DNA of 64,000 bases from Limnoperna fortunei. Lineage: Eukaryota; Mollusca; Bivalvia; Mytilida; Modiolidae. Location of the stretch: contig OX104114.1 in the NCBI GenBank assembly GCA_944474755.1, forward strand, positions 47,309,070 through 47,373,069, in the 5' to 3' direction. Shown here in pieces: positions 44,130 to 59,100 of this stretch; position 1 is the first letter of the stretch; each line of letters opens with the position of its first letter. A program made the translations under genes and the position numbers. The notes beneath the pieces are model-generated. The model had not been told where the DNA came from, did not search any database, and was given only the letters and a program-made list of their open reading frames with translations.

Positions 44130-47100
44130 GTAACAATATTGTTGGAAACTTTTTCAGTGATAAAGCAGCCATTAAAACTTCTTGGACTATTTAAATATTT
44201 TGTAAAATGTACTCTTTAGAATAACATCTAAAATAAGGTACAATTATTTTTCTATCAATACACATGTTAGCTAGTGTCAAAAAGTAATTGCAACATTCTG
44301 ACCATATATGAAAGGACATGAAATCTGCTATATATAGATTTTTTCAATTCATTCATTTTGGTTACTTTTATAGATGTGAAGAAAGAATATTACAGATGAA
44401 GAGGGAAACTCCAAGACAATATGTCCAGAATATCTGGGTAAGAAAATTATTGGAAATTATTTCATTGATAAAGCAGCCATTAAAACTTCTTGAAATTTTA
44501 AATATTTTTTTATAAATGTACTCTTTATAATAACATCTGAAATAAGGTAAAATTATTTTTCCATCAATACACATGTTAGCTAGTGTCAAAAAGTAAAAGC
44601 AACATTCTAAGCATATATAAAAGGACAAGAAATCTGCTATATATAGATTTTTTCAATTCATTTATTTATTTTGGATACTTTTATAGATGTGAAGAAAGAA
44701 TATTACAGACGAAGAGGGAAACTCCCAAGACAATATGTCCAGAATATCTGGGTAAGAATATTATTGGAAATTATTTGTGATAAAGCAGCCATTAAAGATT
44801 CTTGACAATTTAAATATTTTTTTAAAATGTACTCTTTTAGAATAACGTCTGAAATAAGGTACAATTATTTTACCATCACTTAACATGTTAGCTAGTATCA
44901 AAGATTGAAACCGACATTCTAAACATATATAAAAGGTCATGAAATGTGCTATATATAGACTTTCAATACATTTATTTATTTTGATTACTTTTATAGATGT
45001 GAAGAAAGAAGATTACAGATGAAGAGGGGAACTCCAAGACAAATATGTCTAGAATATCTGTGTAAGAATATTATTGGAAATTATTTCATTGATGAAACAG
45101 GAATTAAAACTTCTTGACTATTTAAATATTTTTTTTTAAATGTACTCTTTAAGAATCGCATCTAAAATAATAAAAATTATTTTTCATCAATACACATGTT
45201 AGCTAGTGTCAACAAGTAAAAGCAACATTCTAAGCATATATGAAAGGACATGAAATCTGCTATATATAATTTTTTTTAAACCATTTATGTATTTTAGTTT
45301 CTTTTATAGATGTGAAGACAGAAGATTACAGATGAAGAGGTGAACTCCAAGACAAAATGTCCAGAATATCTGGGTAAGAATATTGTTGGAAATTATTTTA
45401 GTGCTGAAACAGGAATTAACACTTCTTGACTATTTTTAAAATATTTTTTTTAAATATACTCTTTTAGAATAACATCTGAAATAAGATTAAATTATTTTCC
45501 ATCAATACACATGTTAGCCAGTGTCAAAAAGTAAAAGCAACATTCTAAACATATATAAAGGGACATGAAATTTGCTATGTATAGATTTTTTCCATCCATT
45601 TATTTATTTTGGTTACTTTTATAGATGTGAAGAAAGAAGATTACATAGGAAGAGGGGAACTCCAAGACAATTTGTCCAGAATATCTGGGTAAGAATATTG
45701 TTGGAAATTATTTCAGTGCTGAAACAGGAATTAACACTTCTTGACTATTTTTAAAATATTTTTTTTAAATATACTCTTTTAGAATAACATCTGAAATAAG
45801 ATTAGATTATTTTCCATCAATACACATGTTAGCCAGTGTCAAAAAGTAAAAGCAACATTCTAAACATATATAAAGGGACATGAAATTTGCTATGTATCGA
45901 TTTTTTCCATCCATTTATTTATTTTGGTTACTTTTATAGATGTGAAGAAAGAAGATTACATAGGAAGAGGGGAACTCCAAGACAATTTGTCCAGAATATC
46001 TGGGTAAGAATATTATTGGAATTATTTCAGAGTTAAAGAAGCCATAAAAACTTATGACAATTTATAATATTTTAAATATTTTCTTTTTTAAAATGGCATT
46101 TTTTAGATTAACACCTCATATAAGGTAAGTTATAAGGTCCAGAATTTCTGGGTAAGAATATTATTGGAAATTTTTTCAGTGATAAAACAGCTATTAAAAC
46201 TTCTTGACAATTTAAATATTTTTTAAAACGTACTCTTTAAGAATAACATCTGAAATAACAATTATGAACTTATGACAATTTATAATATAATATTTATAAT
46301 ATTTTAAATATATTATTTTTTAAAATGGCATTTTTGAGATTAACACCTGATATAAGGTACATTCTTTTACCATCACTACACATGTTAGCTAGTATCAAAA
46401 ATTGAAACAAACATTCTAAACATATATAAAAGGACATGAAATTTGCTATATATAGATTTTTTCCATCCATTTATTTATTTTGGTTACTTTTATAGATGTG
46501 AAGAAAGAAGATTACAGATGAAGAGGGAACTCCAAGACAATTTGTCCAGAATATCTGGGTAAGAATATTATTGGAATTTTTTCAGAGTTAAAGAAGCCAA
46601 AAAAAACCTATGAAAATTTATAATATTTGAAATATTTTATTTTTTAAAATGGCATTTTTGAGATTAACACCTGATATAAGGTACAGTTTTTTACCATCAC
46701 TACACATGTTAGCTAGAATCAAAAATTGAAACCAGCATTCTAAACATATATAAAAGGACATGAAATTTGCTATTTATTGATTTTTTCAATCCATTTATTT
46801 ATTTTGGTTACTTGTATAGGGTGTGAAGAAAGAAGATTACAGATGAAGAGGGGAACTACAAGACAATTTGTCCAGAATATCTGGGTAAGAATATTATTGG
46901 AAATTATTTCAGTGATAAAACACTCATTTAAACTTCTTGACAATTTAAATGTTCTCTTTTAGAATAACATCTGAAATAAGGTAAAATTATTTTACCATTA
47001 CTACACATGTTAGTAAAACCAACATTCTAAGCATATATGAAAGGACATGCAATCAGCTATATATTGATTTTTCAATCCATTTATTTATTTTGGTTACTTT

Positions 47101-50100
47101 TATAGATGTTAAGAAAAAAGTTTACAGATGAAGAGGGGAACTCCAAGACAATATGTCCAGAATTTCTGGGTAAGAATATTATTGGAGATTATTTACCATC
47201 ACTACACATGTTAGCTAGTATCAAAAATTGAAACAAACATTCTAAACATATATAAAAGGACATGAAATTTGCTATATATAGATTTTTTCCATCCATTTAT
47301 TTATTTTGGTTACTTTTATAGATGTGAAGAAAGAAGATTACAGATGAAGAGGGAACTCCCAAGACAATTTGTCCAGAATATCTGGGTAAGAATATTATTG
47401 GAATTTTTTCAGAGTTCAAGAAGCCATAAAAACTTATGACAATTTATAATATTTTAAATATTTTATTTTTTTAAATGGCATTTTTTAGATTAACACCTCA
47501 TATAAGGTACAGTTTTTACCATCACTACACATGTTGGCTAGAATCAAAAATTGAAACCAGTACATTCTAAACATATATAAAAGGACATGAAATTTGCTAT
47601 ATATAGATTTTTTGCATTAAATTTATTTATTTTGGTTACTTTTATAGATGTGAAGAAAGAAGGTTACAGATGAAGAGGGGAACTCCAAGACAATTTTTCC
47701 AGAATATCTGGGTAAGAATATTATTGGAAATTATTTCATTGATGAAGCAGGCATTAAAACTTCTTGAAAATTTAAATATTTCATTAAATGTTCTCTTTTA
47801 AAATAACATCTGAAATAAGGTAAAATTATTTTACCATCACTACACATGTTAGCTAGTATCAAAAATTGAAACAAACATTCTAAACACATTCTAAACACAT
47901 ATAAAAGGACATGAAATTTGCTATATATAGATTTTTTCCATCCATTTTTTTATTTTGGTTACTTTTATAGATGTGAAGAAAGAAGATTACAGATGAAGAG
48001 GGGAACTCCAAGACAAATATGTCCAGAATATCTGTGTAAGAATATTATTGGAAATTATTTCATTGATGAAGCAGGCATTAAAACTTCTTGAAAATTTAAA
48101 TATTTTATTAAATGTTCTCTTTTAAAATAACATCTGAAATAAGGTTAAATTATTTTACCATCACTACACATGTTAGCTAGTATCAAAAATTGAAACAAAT
48201 ATTCTAAACACATATAAAAGGACATGAAATTTGCTATATATAGATTTTTTCCATCCATTTTTTTATTTTGGTTACTTTTATAGATGTGAAGAAAGAAGAT
48301 TACAGATGAAGAGGGGAACTCCAAGACAATATGTTCAGAATTTCTGGGTAAGAATATTATTGGAAACTATTTCAGTGATAAAACAGCTACTAAAACTTCT
48401 TGATAATTTAAATATTTTTTAAAACGTACTCTTTTAGAATAACATCTGAAATAACAATTATTTTTCCATCAATACCCATGTTAGCTAGTGTCAAAAAGTA
48501 AAAGCAACATTCTAAGCATATATGCAAGGACATGAAATCTGCTATATATAAATTTTTAAATCCATTTACGTATTTAAGATACTTTTATAGATGTGAAGAA
48601 AGAAGATTACAGATGAAGAGGGGAACTCCAAGACAAATATGTCCAGAATATCTGTGTAAGAATATTATTGGAAATTATTTCATTGATGAAGCAGGCATTA
48701 AAACTTCTTGAAAATTTAAATATTTTATTAAATGTTCTCTTTTAAAATAACATCTGAAATAAGGTAAAATTATTTTACCATCCCTACACATGTTAGCTAG
48801 TATCAAAAATTGAAACAAACATTCTTAACATATATAAAAAGACATGAAATTGGCTATATATAGATTTTTTCCATCCATTTATTTATTTTGGTTACTTTTA
48901 TAGATGTGAAGAAAGAAGATTACAGATGAAGAGCAGAACTCCAAGACAAATATGTCCAGAATATCTGGGTAAGAATATTGTTGGAAATTATTTCAGTGAT
49001 AAAACAGGAATTAAAACTTCTTAACTATTTAAATATTTTATTAAATGTACTCTTTTAGAATAACCTCTGAAATAAGGTACAATTATTTTAACATCACTAC
49101 ACAGTTAGCTAGTATCAAAAATTGAAACAAACAATCTAAACATATATAAAAGGACATGAAATTTGCTATATATAGATTTTTTGCATCCATTTATTTATTT
49201 TGGTTACTTTTATAGATGTGGAGAAAGAAGATTACAGATGAAGAGGGGAACTCCAAGACAATTTGTCCAGAATATCTGGGTAAGAATATTATTGGAAATT
49301 ATTTCAGTGGTAAAACACCCATTAAAACTTCTTGAAAATTTAAATATTTTATTAAATGTTCTCTTTTAGAATAACATCTGAAATAAGGTCGAATTATTTT
49401 ACCATCACTACACATGTTAGCTAGTATCAAAAATTGAAACAAACATTCTAAACACATTCTAAACACATATAACAGGACATGAAATTTGCTATATATAGAT
49501 TTTTTCCATCCATTTTTTTATTTTGGTTACTTTTATAGATGTGAAGAAAGAAGATTGCAGATGAAGAGGGGAACTCCAAGACAAATATGTCCAGAATATC
49601 TGTGTAAGAATATTATTGGAAATTATTTCATTGATGAAGCAGGCATTAAAACTTCTTGAAAATTTAAATATTTTATTAAATGTTCTCTTTTAAAATATTA
49701 TCTGAAATAAGGTAAAATTATTTTACCATCACTACACATGTTAGCTAGTATCAAAAATTGAAACAAACATTCTTAACATATATAAAAGGAAATGAAATTG
49801 GCTATATATAGATTTTTTCCATCCATTTATTTATTTTGGTTACTTTTATAGATGTGAAGAAAGAAGATTACAGATGAAGAGCAGAACTCCAAGACAAATA
49901 TGTCCAGAATATCTGGGTAAGAATATTGTTGGAAATTATTTCAGTGATAAAACAGGAATTAAAACTTCTTGAAAATTTAAATATTTTATTAAATGTTCTC
50001 TTTTAGAATAACATCTGAAATAAGGTCGAATTATTTTACCATCACTACACATGTTAGCTAGTATCAAAAATTGAAACAAACAATCTAAACATATATAAAA

Positions 50101-53100
50101 GGACATGAAATTTGCTATATATAGATTTTTTGCATCCATTTATTTATTTTGGTTACTTTTATAGATGTGGTGAAAGAAGATTACAGATGAAGAGGGGAAC
50201 ACCAAGACAATTTGTCCAGAATATCTGGGTAAGAATATTATTGGAAATTATTTCAGTGATAAAACACCCATTAAAACTTCTTGAAAATTTAAATATTTTA
50301 TTAAATGTTCTCTTTTAGAATAACATCTGAAATAAGGTCGAATTATTTTACCATCACTACACATGTTAGCTAGTATCAAAAATTGAAACAAACATTCTAA
50401 ACACATTCTAAACACATATAAAAGGACATGAAATTTGGTATATATAGATTTTTTCCATCCATTTTTTTATTTTGGTTACTTTTATAGATGTGAAGAAAGA
50501 AGATTACAGATGAAGAGGGGGAGGGGAACTCCAAGACAATTTGTCCAGAATATCTGGGTAAGAATATTATTGGAATTATTTCAGAGTTAAAGAAGCCAAA
50601 CAATCTTATGAAAATTTATAATATTTTAAATATTTTATTTTTTAAAATGGCATTTTTGAGATTAACACCTGATATAAGGTTAAAGAAGCAAAAAAAAAAT
50701 TATGAAAATTTATAATATTTTAAATATTTTATTTTTTAAAATGGCATTTTTGATATTAACACCTGATATAAGGTACAGTTTTTTACCATCACTACACATG
50801 TCAGCTAGAATCAAAAATTGAAACCAGCATTCTAAACATATATAAAAGGACATGAAATTTGCTATATATTGATTTTTTCAATCCATTTATTGATTTTGGT
50901 TACTTTTATAGATGTGAAGAATGAAGATTACAGATGAAGAGGGGAACTCCAAGACCATTTGTCCAGAATATCTGGGTAAGAATATTATTGGAATTATTTC
51001 AGAGTTAAAGAAGCCAAACAATCTTATGAAAATTTATAATATTTTAAATATTTTATTTTTTAAAATGGCATTTTTGAGATTAACACCTGATATAAGGTTA
51101 AAGAAGCAAAAAAAAAATTATGAAAATTTATAATATTTTAAATATTTTATTTTTTAAAATGGCATTTTTGATATTAACACCTGATATAAGGTACAGTTTT
51201 TACTGAAATAAGGTAAAATTATTTTACCATTACTACACATGTTAGTAAAACCAACATTCTAAGCATATATGAAAGGACATGCAATCAGCTATATATTGAT
51301 TTTTCAATCCATTTATTTATTTTGGTTACTTTTATAGATGTTAAGAAAAAAGTTTACAGATGAAGAGGGGAACTCCAAGACAATATGTCCAGAATTTCTG
51401 GGTAAGAATATTATTGGAGATTATTTACCATCACTACACATGTTAGCTAGTATCAAAAATTGAAACAAACATTCTAAACATATATAAAAGGACATGAAAT
51501 TTGCTATATATAGATTTTTTCCATCCATTTATTTATTTTGGTTACTTTTATAGATGTGAAGAAAGAAGATTACAGATGAAGAGGGAACTCCCAAGACAAT
51601 TTGTCCAGAATATCTGGGTAAGAATATTATTGGAATTTTTTCAGAGTTCAAGAAGCCATAAAAACTTATGACAATTTATAATATTTTAAATATTTTATTT
51701 TTTTAAATGGCATTTTTTAGATTAACACCTCATATAAGGTACAGTTTTTACCATCACTACACATGTTGGCTAGAATCAAAAATTGAAACCAGTACATTCT
51801 AAACATATATAAAAGGACATGAAATTTGCTATATATAGATTTTTTGCATTAAATTTATTTATTTTGGTTACTTTTATAGATGTGAAGAAAGAAGGTTACA
51901 GATGAAGAGGGGAACTCCAAGACAATTTTTCCAGAATATCTGGGTAAGAATATTATTGGAAATTATTTCATTGATGAAGCAGGCATTAAAACTTCTTGAA
52001 AATTTAAATATTTCATTAAATGTTCTCTTTTAAAATAACATCTGAAATAAGGTAAAATTATTTTACCATCACTACACATGTTAGCTAGTATCAAAAATTG
52101 AAACAAACATTCTAAGCACATTCTAAACACATATAAAAGGACATGAAATTTGCTGTATATAGATTTTTTCCATCCATTTTTTTATTTTGGTTACTTTTAT
52201 AGATGTGAAGAAAGAAGATTACAGATGAAGAGGGGAACTCCAAGACAAATATGTCCAGAATATCTGTGTAAGAATATTATTGGAAATTATTTCATTGATG
52301 AAGCAGGCATTAAAACTTCTTGAAAATTTAAATATTTTATTAAATGTTCTCTTTTAAAATAACATCTGAAATAAGGTTAAATTATTTTACCATCACTACA
52401 CATGTTAGCTAGTATCAAAAATTGAAACAAATATTCTAAACACATATAAAAGGACATGAAATTTGCTATATATAGATTTTTTCCATCCATTTTTTTATTT
52501 TGGTTACTTTTATAGATGTGAAGAAAGAAGATTACAGATGAAGAGGGGAACTCCAAGACAATATGTTCAGAATTTCTGGGTAAGAATATTATTGGAAACT
52601 ATTTCAGTGATAAAACAGCTACTAAAACTTCTTGATAATTTAAATATTTTTTAAAACGTACTCTTTTAGAATAACATCTGAAATAACAATTATTTTTCCA
52701 TCAATACCCATGTTAGCTAGTGTCAAAAAGTAAAAGCAACATTCTAAGCATATATGCAAGGACATGAAATCTGCTATATATAAATTTTTAAATCCATTTA
52801 CATATTTAAGATACTTTTATAGATGTGAAGAAAGAAGATTACAGATGAAGAGGGGAACTCCAAGACAAATATGTCCAGAATATCTGTGTAAGAATATTAT
52901 TGGAAATTATTTCATTGATGAAGCAGGCATTAAAACTTCTTGAAAATTTAAATATTTTAGTAAATGTTCTCTTTTAAAATAACATCTGAAATAAGGTAAA
53001 ATTATTTTACCATCACTACACATGTTAGCTAGTATCAAAAATTGAAACAAACATTCTTAACATATATAAAAGGACATGAAATTGGCTATATATAGATTTT

Positions 53101-56100
53101 TTCCATCCATTTATTTATTTTGGTTACTTTTATAGATGTGAAGAAAGAAGATTACAGATGAAGAGCAGAACTCCAAGACAAATATGTCCAGAATATCTGG
53201 GTAAGAATATTGTTGGAAATTATTTCAGTGATAAAACAGGAATTAAAACTTCTTAACTATTTAAATATTTTATTAAATGTACTCTTTTAGAATAACCTCT
53301 GAAATAAGGTACAATTATTTTAACATCACTACACAGTTAGCTAGTATCAAAAATTGAAACAAACAATCTAAACATATATAAAAGGACATGAAATTTGCTA
53401 TATATAGATTTTTTGCATCCATTTATTTATTTTGGTTACTTTTATAGATGTGGAGAAAGAAGATTGCAGATGAAGAGGGGAACTCCAAGACAAATATGTC
53501 CAGAATATCTGTGTAAGAATATTATTGGAAATTATTTCATTGATGAAGCAGGCATTAAAACTTCTTGAAAATTTAAATATTTTATTAAATGTTCTCTTTT
53601 AAAATATTATCTGAAATAAGGTAAAATTATTTTACCATCACTACACATGTTAGCTAGTATCAAAAATTGAAACAAACATTCTTAACATATATAAAAGGAA
53701 ATGAAATTGGCTATATATAGATTTTTTCCATCCATTTATTTATTTTGGTTACTTTTATAGATGTGAAGAAAGAAGATTACAGATGAAGAGCAGAACTCCA
53801 AGACAAATATGTCCAGAATATCTGGGTAAGAATATTGTTGGAAATTATTTCAGTGATAAAACAGGAATTAAAACTTCTTGAAAATTTAAATATTTTATTA
53901 AATGTTCTCTTTTAGAATAACATCTGAAATAAGGTCGAATTATTTTACCATCACTACACATGTTAGCTAGTATCAAAAATTGAAACAAACAATCTAAACA
54001 TATATAAAAGGACATGAAATTTGCTATATATAGATTTTTTGCATCCATTTATTTATTTTGGTTACTTTTATAGATGTGGTGAAAGAAGATTACAGATGAA
54101 GAGGGGAACTCCAAGACAATTTGTCCAGAATATCTGGGTAAGAATATTATTGGAAATTATTTCAGTGATAAAACACCCATTAAAACTTCTTGAAAATTTA
54201 AATATTTTATTAAATGTTCTCTTTTAGAATAACATCTGAAATAAGGTCGAATTATTTTACCATCACTACACATGTTAGCTAGTATCAAAAATTGAAACAA
54301 ACATTCTAAACACATTCTAAACACATATAAAAGGACATGAAATTTGGTATATATAGATTTTTTCCATCCATTTTTTTATTTTGGTTACTTTTATAGATGT
54401 GAAGAAAGAAGATTACAGATGAAGAGGGGGAGGGGAACTCCAAGACAATTTGTCCAGAATATCTGGGTAAGAATATTATTGGAATTATTTCAGAGTTAAA
54501 GAAGCCAAACAATCTTATGAAAATTTATAATATTTTAAATATTTTATTTTTTAAAATGGCATTTTTGAGATTAACACCTGATATAAGGTTAAAGAAGCAA
54601 AAAAAAAATTATGAAAATTTATAATATTTTAAATATTTTATTTTTTAAAATGGCATTTTTGATATTAACACCTGATATAAGGTACAGTTTTTTACCATCA
54701 CTACACATGTCAGCTAGAATCAAAAATTGAAACCAGCATTCTAAACATATATAAAAGGACATGAAATTTGCTATATATTGATTTTTTCAATCCATTTATT
54801 GATTTTGGTTACTTTTATAGATGTGAAGAATGAAGATTACAGATGAAGAGGGGAACTCCAAGACAATATGTCCAGAATGTCTGGGTAAGAATATTATTGG
54901 AAATTATTTCAGTGATAAAACAGCTATTAAAACTAATTGACAATTGAAATATATTTTTTAAAAACATACTCTTTGAGAATAACATCTGAAATAAGGTTCA
55001 ATTATTTTTCCAACAATACCCATGTTAGCTAGTGTCAAAAAGTAAAAGCAACATTCTGACTATATATGAAAGGACATGCAATCTGCTATATATAGATTTT
55101 TTCCATCCATTTATTTTGGTTACTTTTAAAGATGTGAAGAAAGAAGATGACAGATGAAGAGGGGAACTCAGACAAATATGTCCAGAATATCTGGGTAAGA
55201 ATATTATTGGAAATTATTTCAGTGATAAAACAGCCATTTAAATATTTTTTAAAACGTCCTCTTTTAGAATAACATCTGAAATAAGATAAAATTATTTTTC
55301 CATCAATACACATGAATAGATAGTGTCAAAAAGTAAAAGCAACATTCTAAGCATATATGAAAGGACATGCAATCTGCTATATATAGATTTTTTCAATCCA
55401 TTTATTTATTTTGGTTACTTTTATAGATGTGAAAAAAGAAGATTACAGATGAAGAGGGGAACTCCAAGACAATATGTCCAGAATTTCTGGGTATGAATAT
55501 TATTGGAAATTATTTCAGTGATAAAACAGCTATTAAAACTTCTTGATAATTTAAATATTTTTTAAAACGTACTCTTTTAGAATAACATCTGAAATAACAA
55601 TTATTTTTCCATCAATACCCATGTTAGCTAGTGTCAAAAAGTAAAAGCAACATTCTAAGCATATATGGAAGGACATGAAATCTGCTATATATAAATTTTT
55701 AAATCCATTTACGTATTTAAGTTACTTTTATAGATGTGAAGAAAGAAGATTACAGATGAAGAGGGGAACTCCAAGACAAATATGTCCAGAATATCTGTGT
55801 AAGAATATTATTGGAAATTATTTCATTGATGAAGCAGGCATTAAAACTTCTTGAAAATTTAAATATTTTAGTAAATGTTCTCTTTTAAAATAACATCTGA
55901 AATAAGGTAAAATTATTTTACCATCACTACACATGTTAGCTAGTATCAAAAATTGAAACAAACATTCTAAACATATATAAAAGGACATGAAATTGGCTAT
56001 ATATAGATTTTTTCCATCCATTTATTTATTTTGGTTACTTTTATAGATGTGAAGAAAGAAGATTACAGATGAAGAGGGGAACTCCAAGACAAATATGTCC

Positions 56101-59100
56101 AGAATATCTGTGTAAGAATATTATTGGAAATTATTTCATTGATGAAGCAGGCATTAAAACTTCTTGAAAATTTAAATATTTTATTAAATGTTCTCTTTTA
56201 AAATAACATCTGAAATAAGGTTAAATTATTTTACCATCACTACACATGTTAGCTAGTATCAAAAATTGAAACAAATATTCTAAACACATATAAAAGGACA
56301 TGAAATTTGCTATATATAGATTTTTTCCATCCATTTTTTTATTTTGGTTACTTTTATAGATGTGAAGAAAGAAGATTACAGATGAAGAGGGGAACTCCAA
56401 GACAATATGTTCAGAATTTCTGGGTAAGAATATTATTGGAAACTATTTCAGTGATAAAACAGCTACTAAAACTTCTTGATAATTTAAATATTTTTTAAAA
56501 CGTACTCTTTTAGAATAACATCTGAAATAACAATTATTTTTCCATCAATACCCATGTTAGCTAGTGTCAAAAAGTAAAAGCAACATTCTAAGCATATATG
56601 CAAGGACATGAAATCTGCTATATATAAATTTTTAAATCCATTTACATATTTAAGATACTTTTATAGATGTGAAGAAAGAAGATTACAGATGAAGAGGGGA
56701 ACTCCAAGACAAATATGTCCAGAATATCTGTGTAAGAATATTATTGGAAATTATTTCATTGATGAAGCAGGCATTAAAACTTCTTGAAAATTTAAATATT
56801 TTAGTAAATGTTCTCTTTTAAAATAACATCTGAAATAAGGTAAAATTATTTTACCATCACTACACATGTTAGCTAGTATCAAAAATTGAAACAAACATTC
56901 TTAACATATATAAAAGGACATGAAATTGGCTATATATAGATTTTTTCCATCCATTTATTTATTTTGGTTACTTTTATAGATGTGAAGAAAGAAGATTACA
57001 GATGAAGAGCAGAACTCCAAGACAAATATGTCCAGAATATCTGGGTAAGAATATTGTTGGAAATTATTTCAGTGATAAAACAGGAATTAAAACTTCTTAA
57101 CTATTTAAATATTTTATTAAATGTACTCTTTTAGAATAACCTCTGAAATAAGGTACAATTATTTTAACATCACTACACAGTTAGCTAGTATCAAAAATTG
57201 AAACAAACAATCTAAACATATATAAAAGGACATGAAATTTGCTATATATAGATTTTTTGCATCCATTTATTTATTTTGGTTACTTTTATAGATGTGGAGA
57301 AAGAAGATTGCAGATGAAGAGGGGAACTCCAAGACAAATATGTCCAGAATATCTGTGTAAGAATATTATTGGAAATTATTTCATTGATGAAGCAGGCATT
57401 AAAACTTCTTGAAAATTTAAATATTTTATTAAATGTTCTCTTTTAAAATATTATCTGAAATAAGGTAAAATTATTTTACCATCACTACACATGTTAGCTA
57501 GTATCAAAAATTGAAACAAACATTCTTAACATATATAAAAGGAAATGAAATTGGCTATATATAGATTTTTTCCATCCATTTATTTATTTTGGTTACTTTT
57601 ATAGATGTGAAGAAAGAAGATTACAGATGAAGAGCAGAACTCCAAGACAAATATGTCCAGAATATCTGGGTAAGAATATTGTTGGAAATTATTTCAGTGA
57701 TAAAACAGGAATTAAAACTTCTTGAAAATTTAAATATTTTATTAAATGTTCTCTTTTAGAATAACATCTGAAATAAGGTCGAATTATTTTACCATCACTA
57801 CACATGTTAGCTAGTATCAAAAATTGAAACAAACAATCTAAACATATATAAAAGGACATGAAATTTGCTATATATAGATTTTTTGCATCCATTTATTTAT
57901 TTTGGTTACTTTTATAGATGTGGTGAAAGAAGATTACAGATGAAGAGGGGAACTCCAAGACAATTTGTCCAGAATATCTGGGTAAGAATATTATTGGAAA
58001 TTATTTCAGTGATAAAACACCCATTAAAACTTCTTGAAAATTTAAATATTTTATTAAATGTTCTCTTTTAGAATAACATCTGAAATAAGGTCGAATTATT
58101 TTACCATCACTACACATGTTAGCTAGTATCAAAAATTGAAACAAACATTCTAAACACATTCTAAACACATATAAAAGGACATGAAATTTGGTATATATAG
58201 ATTTTTTCCATCCATTTTTTTATTTTGGTTACTTTTATAGATGTGAAGAAAGAAGATTACAGATGAAGAGGGGGAGGGGAACTCCAAGACAATTTGTCCA
58301 GAATATCTGGGTAAGAATATTATTGGAATTATTTCAGAGTTAAAGAAGCCAAACAATCTTATGAAAATTTATAATATTTTAAATATTTTATTTTTTAAAA
58401 TGGCATTTTTGAGATTAACACCTGATATAAGGTTAAAGAAGCAAAAAAAAAATTATGAAAATTTATAATATTTTAAATATTTTATTTTTTAAAATGGCAT
58501 TTTTGATATTAACACCTGATATAAGGTACAGTTTTTTACCATCACTACACATGTCAGCTAGAATCAAAAATTGAAACCAGCATTCTAAACATATATAAAA
58601 GGACATGAAATTTGCTATATATTGATTTTTTCAATCCATTTATTGATTTTGGTTACTTTTATAGATGTGAAGAATGAAGATTACAGATGAAGAGGGGAAC
58701 TCCAAGACAATATGTCCAGAATGTCTGGGTAAGAATATTATTGGAAATTATTTCAGTGATAAAACAGCTATTAAAACTAATTGACAATTGAAATATATTT
58801 TTTAAAAACATACTCTTTGAGAATAACATCTGAAATAAGGTTCAATTATTTTTCCAACAATACCCATGTTAGCTAGTGTCAAAAAGTAAAAGCAACATTC
58901 TGACTATATATGAAAGGACATGCAATCTGCTATATATAGATTTTTTCCATCCATTTATTTTGGTTACTTTTAAAGATGTGAAGAAAGAAGATGACAGATG
59001 AAGAGGGGAACTCAGACAAATATGTCCAGAATATCTGGGTAAGAATATTATTGGAAATTATTTCAGTGATAAAACAGCCATTTAAATATTTTTTAAAACG

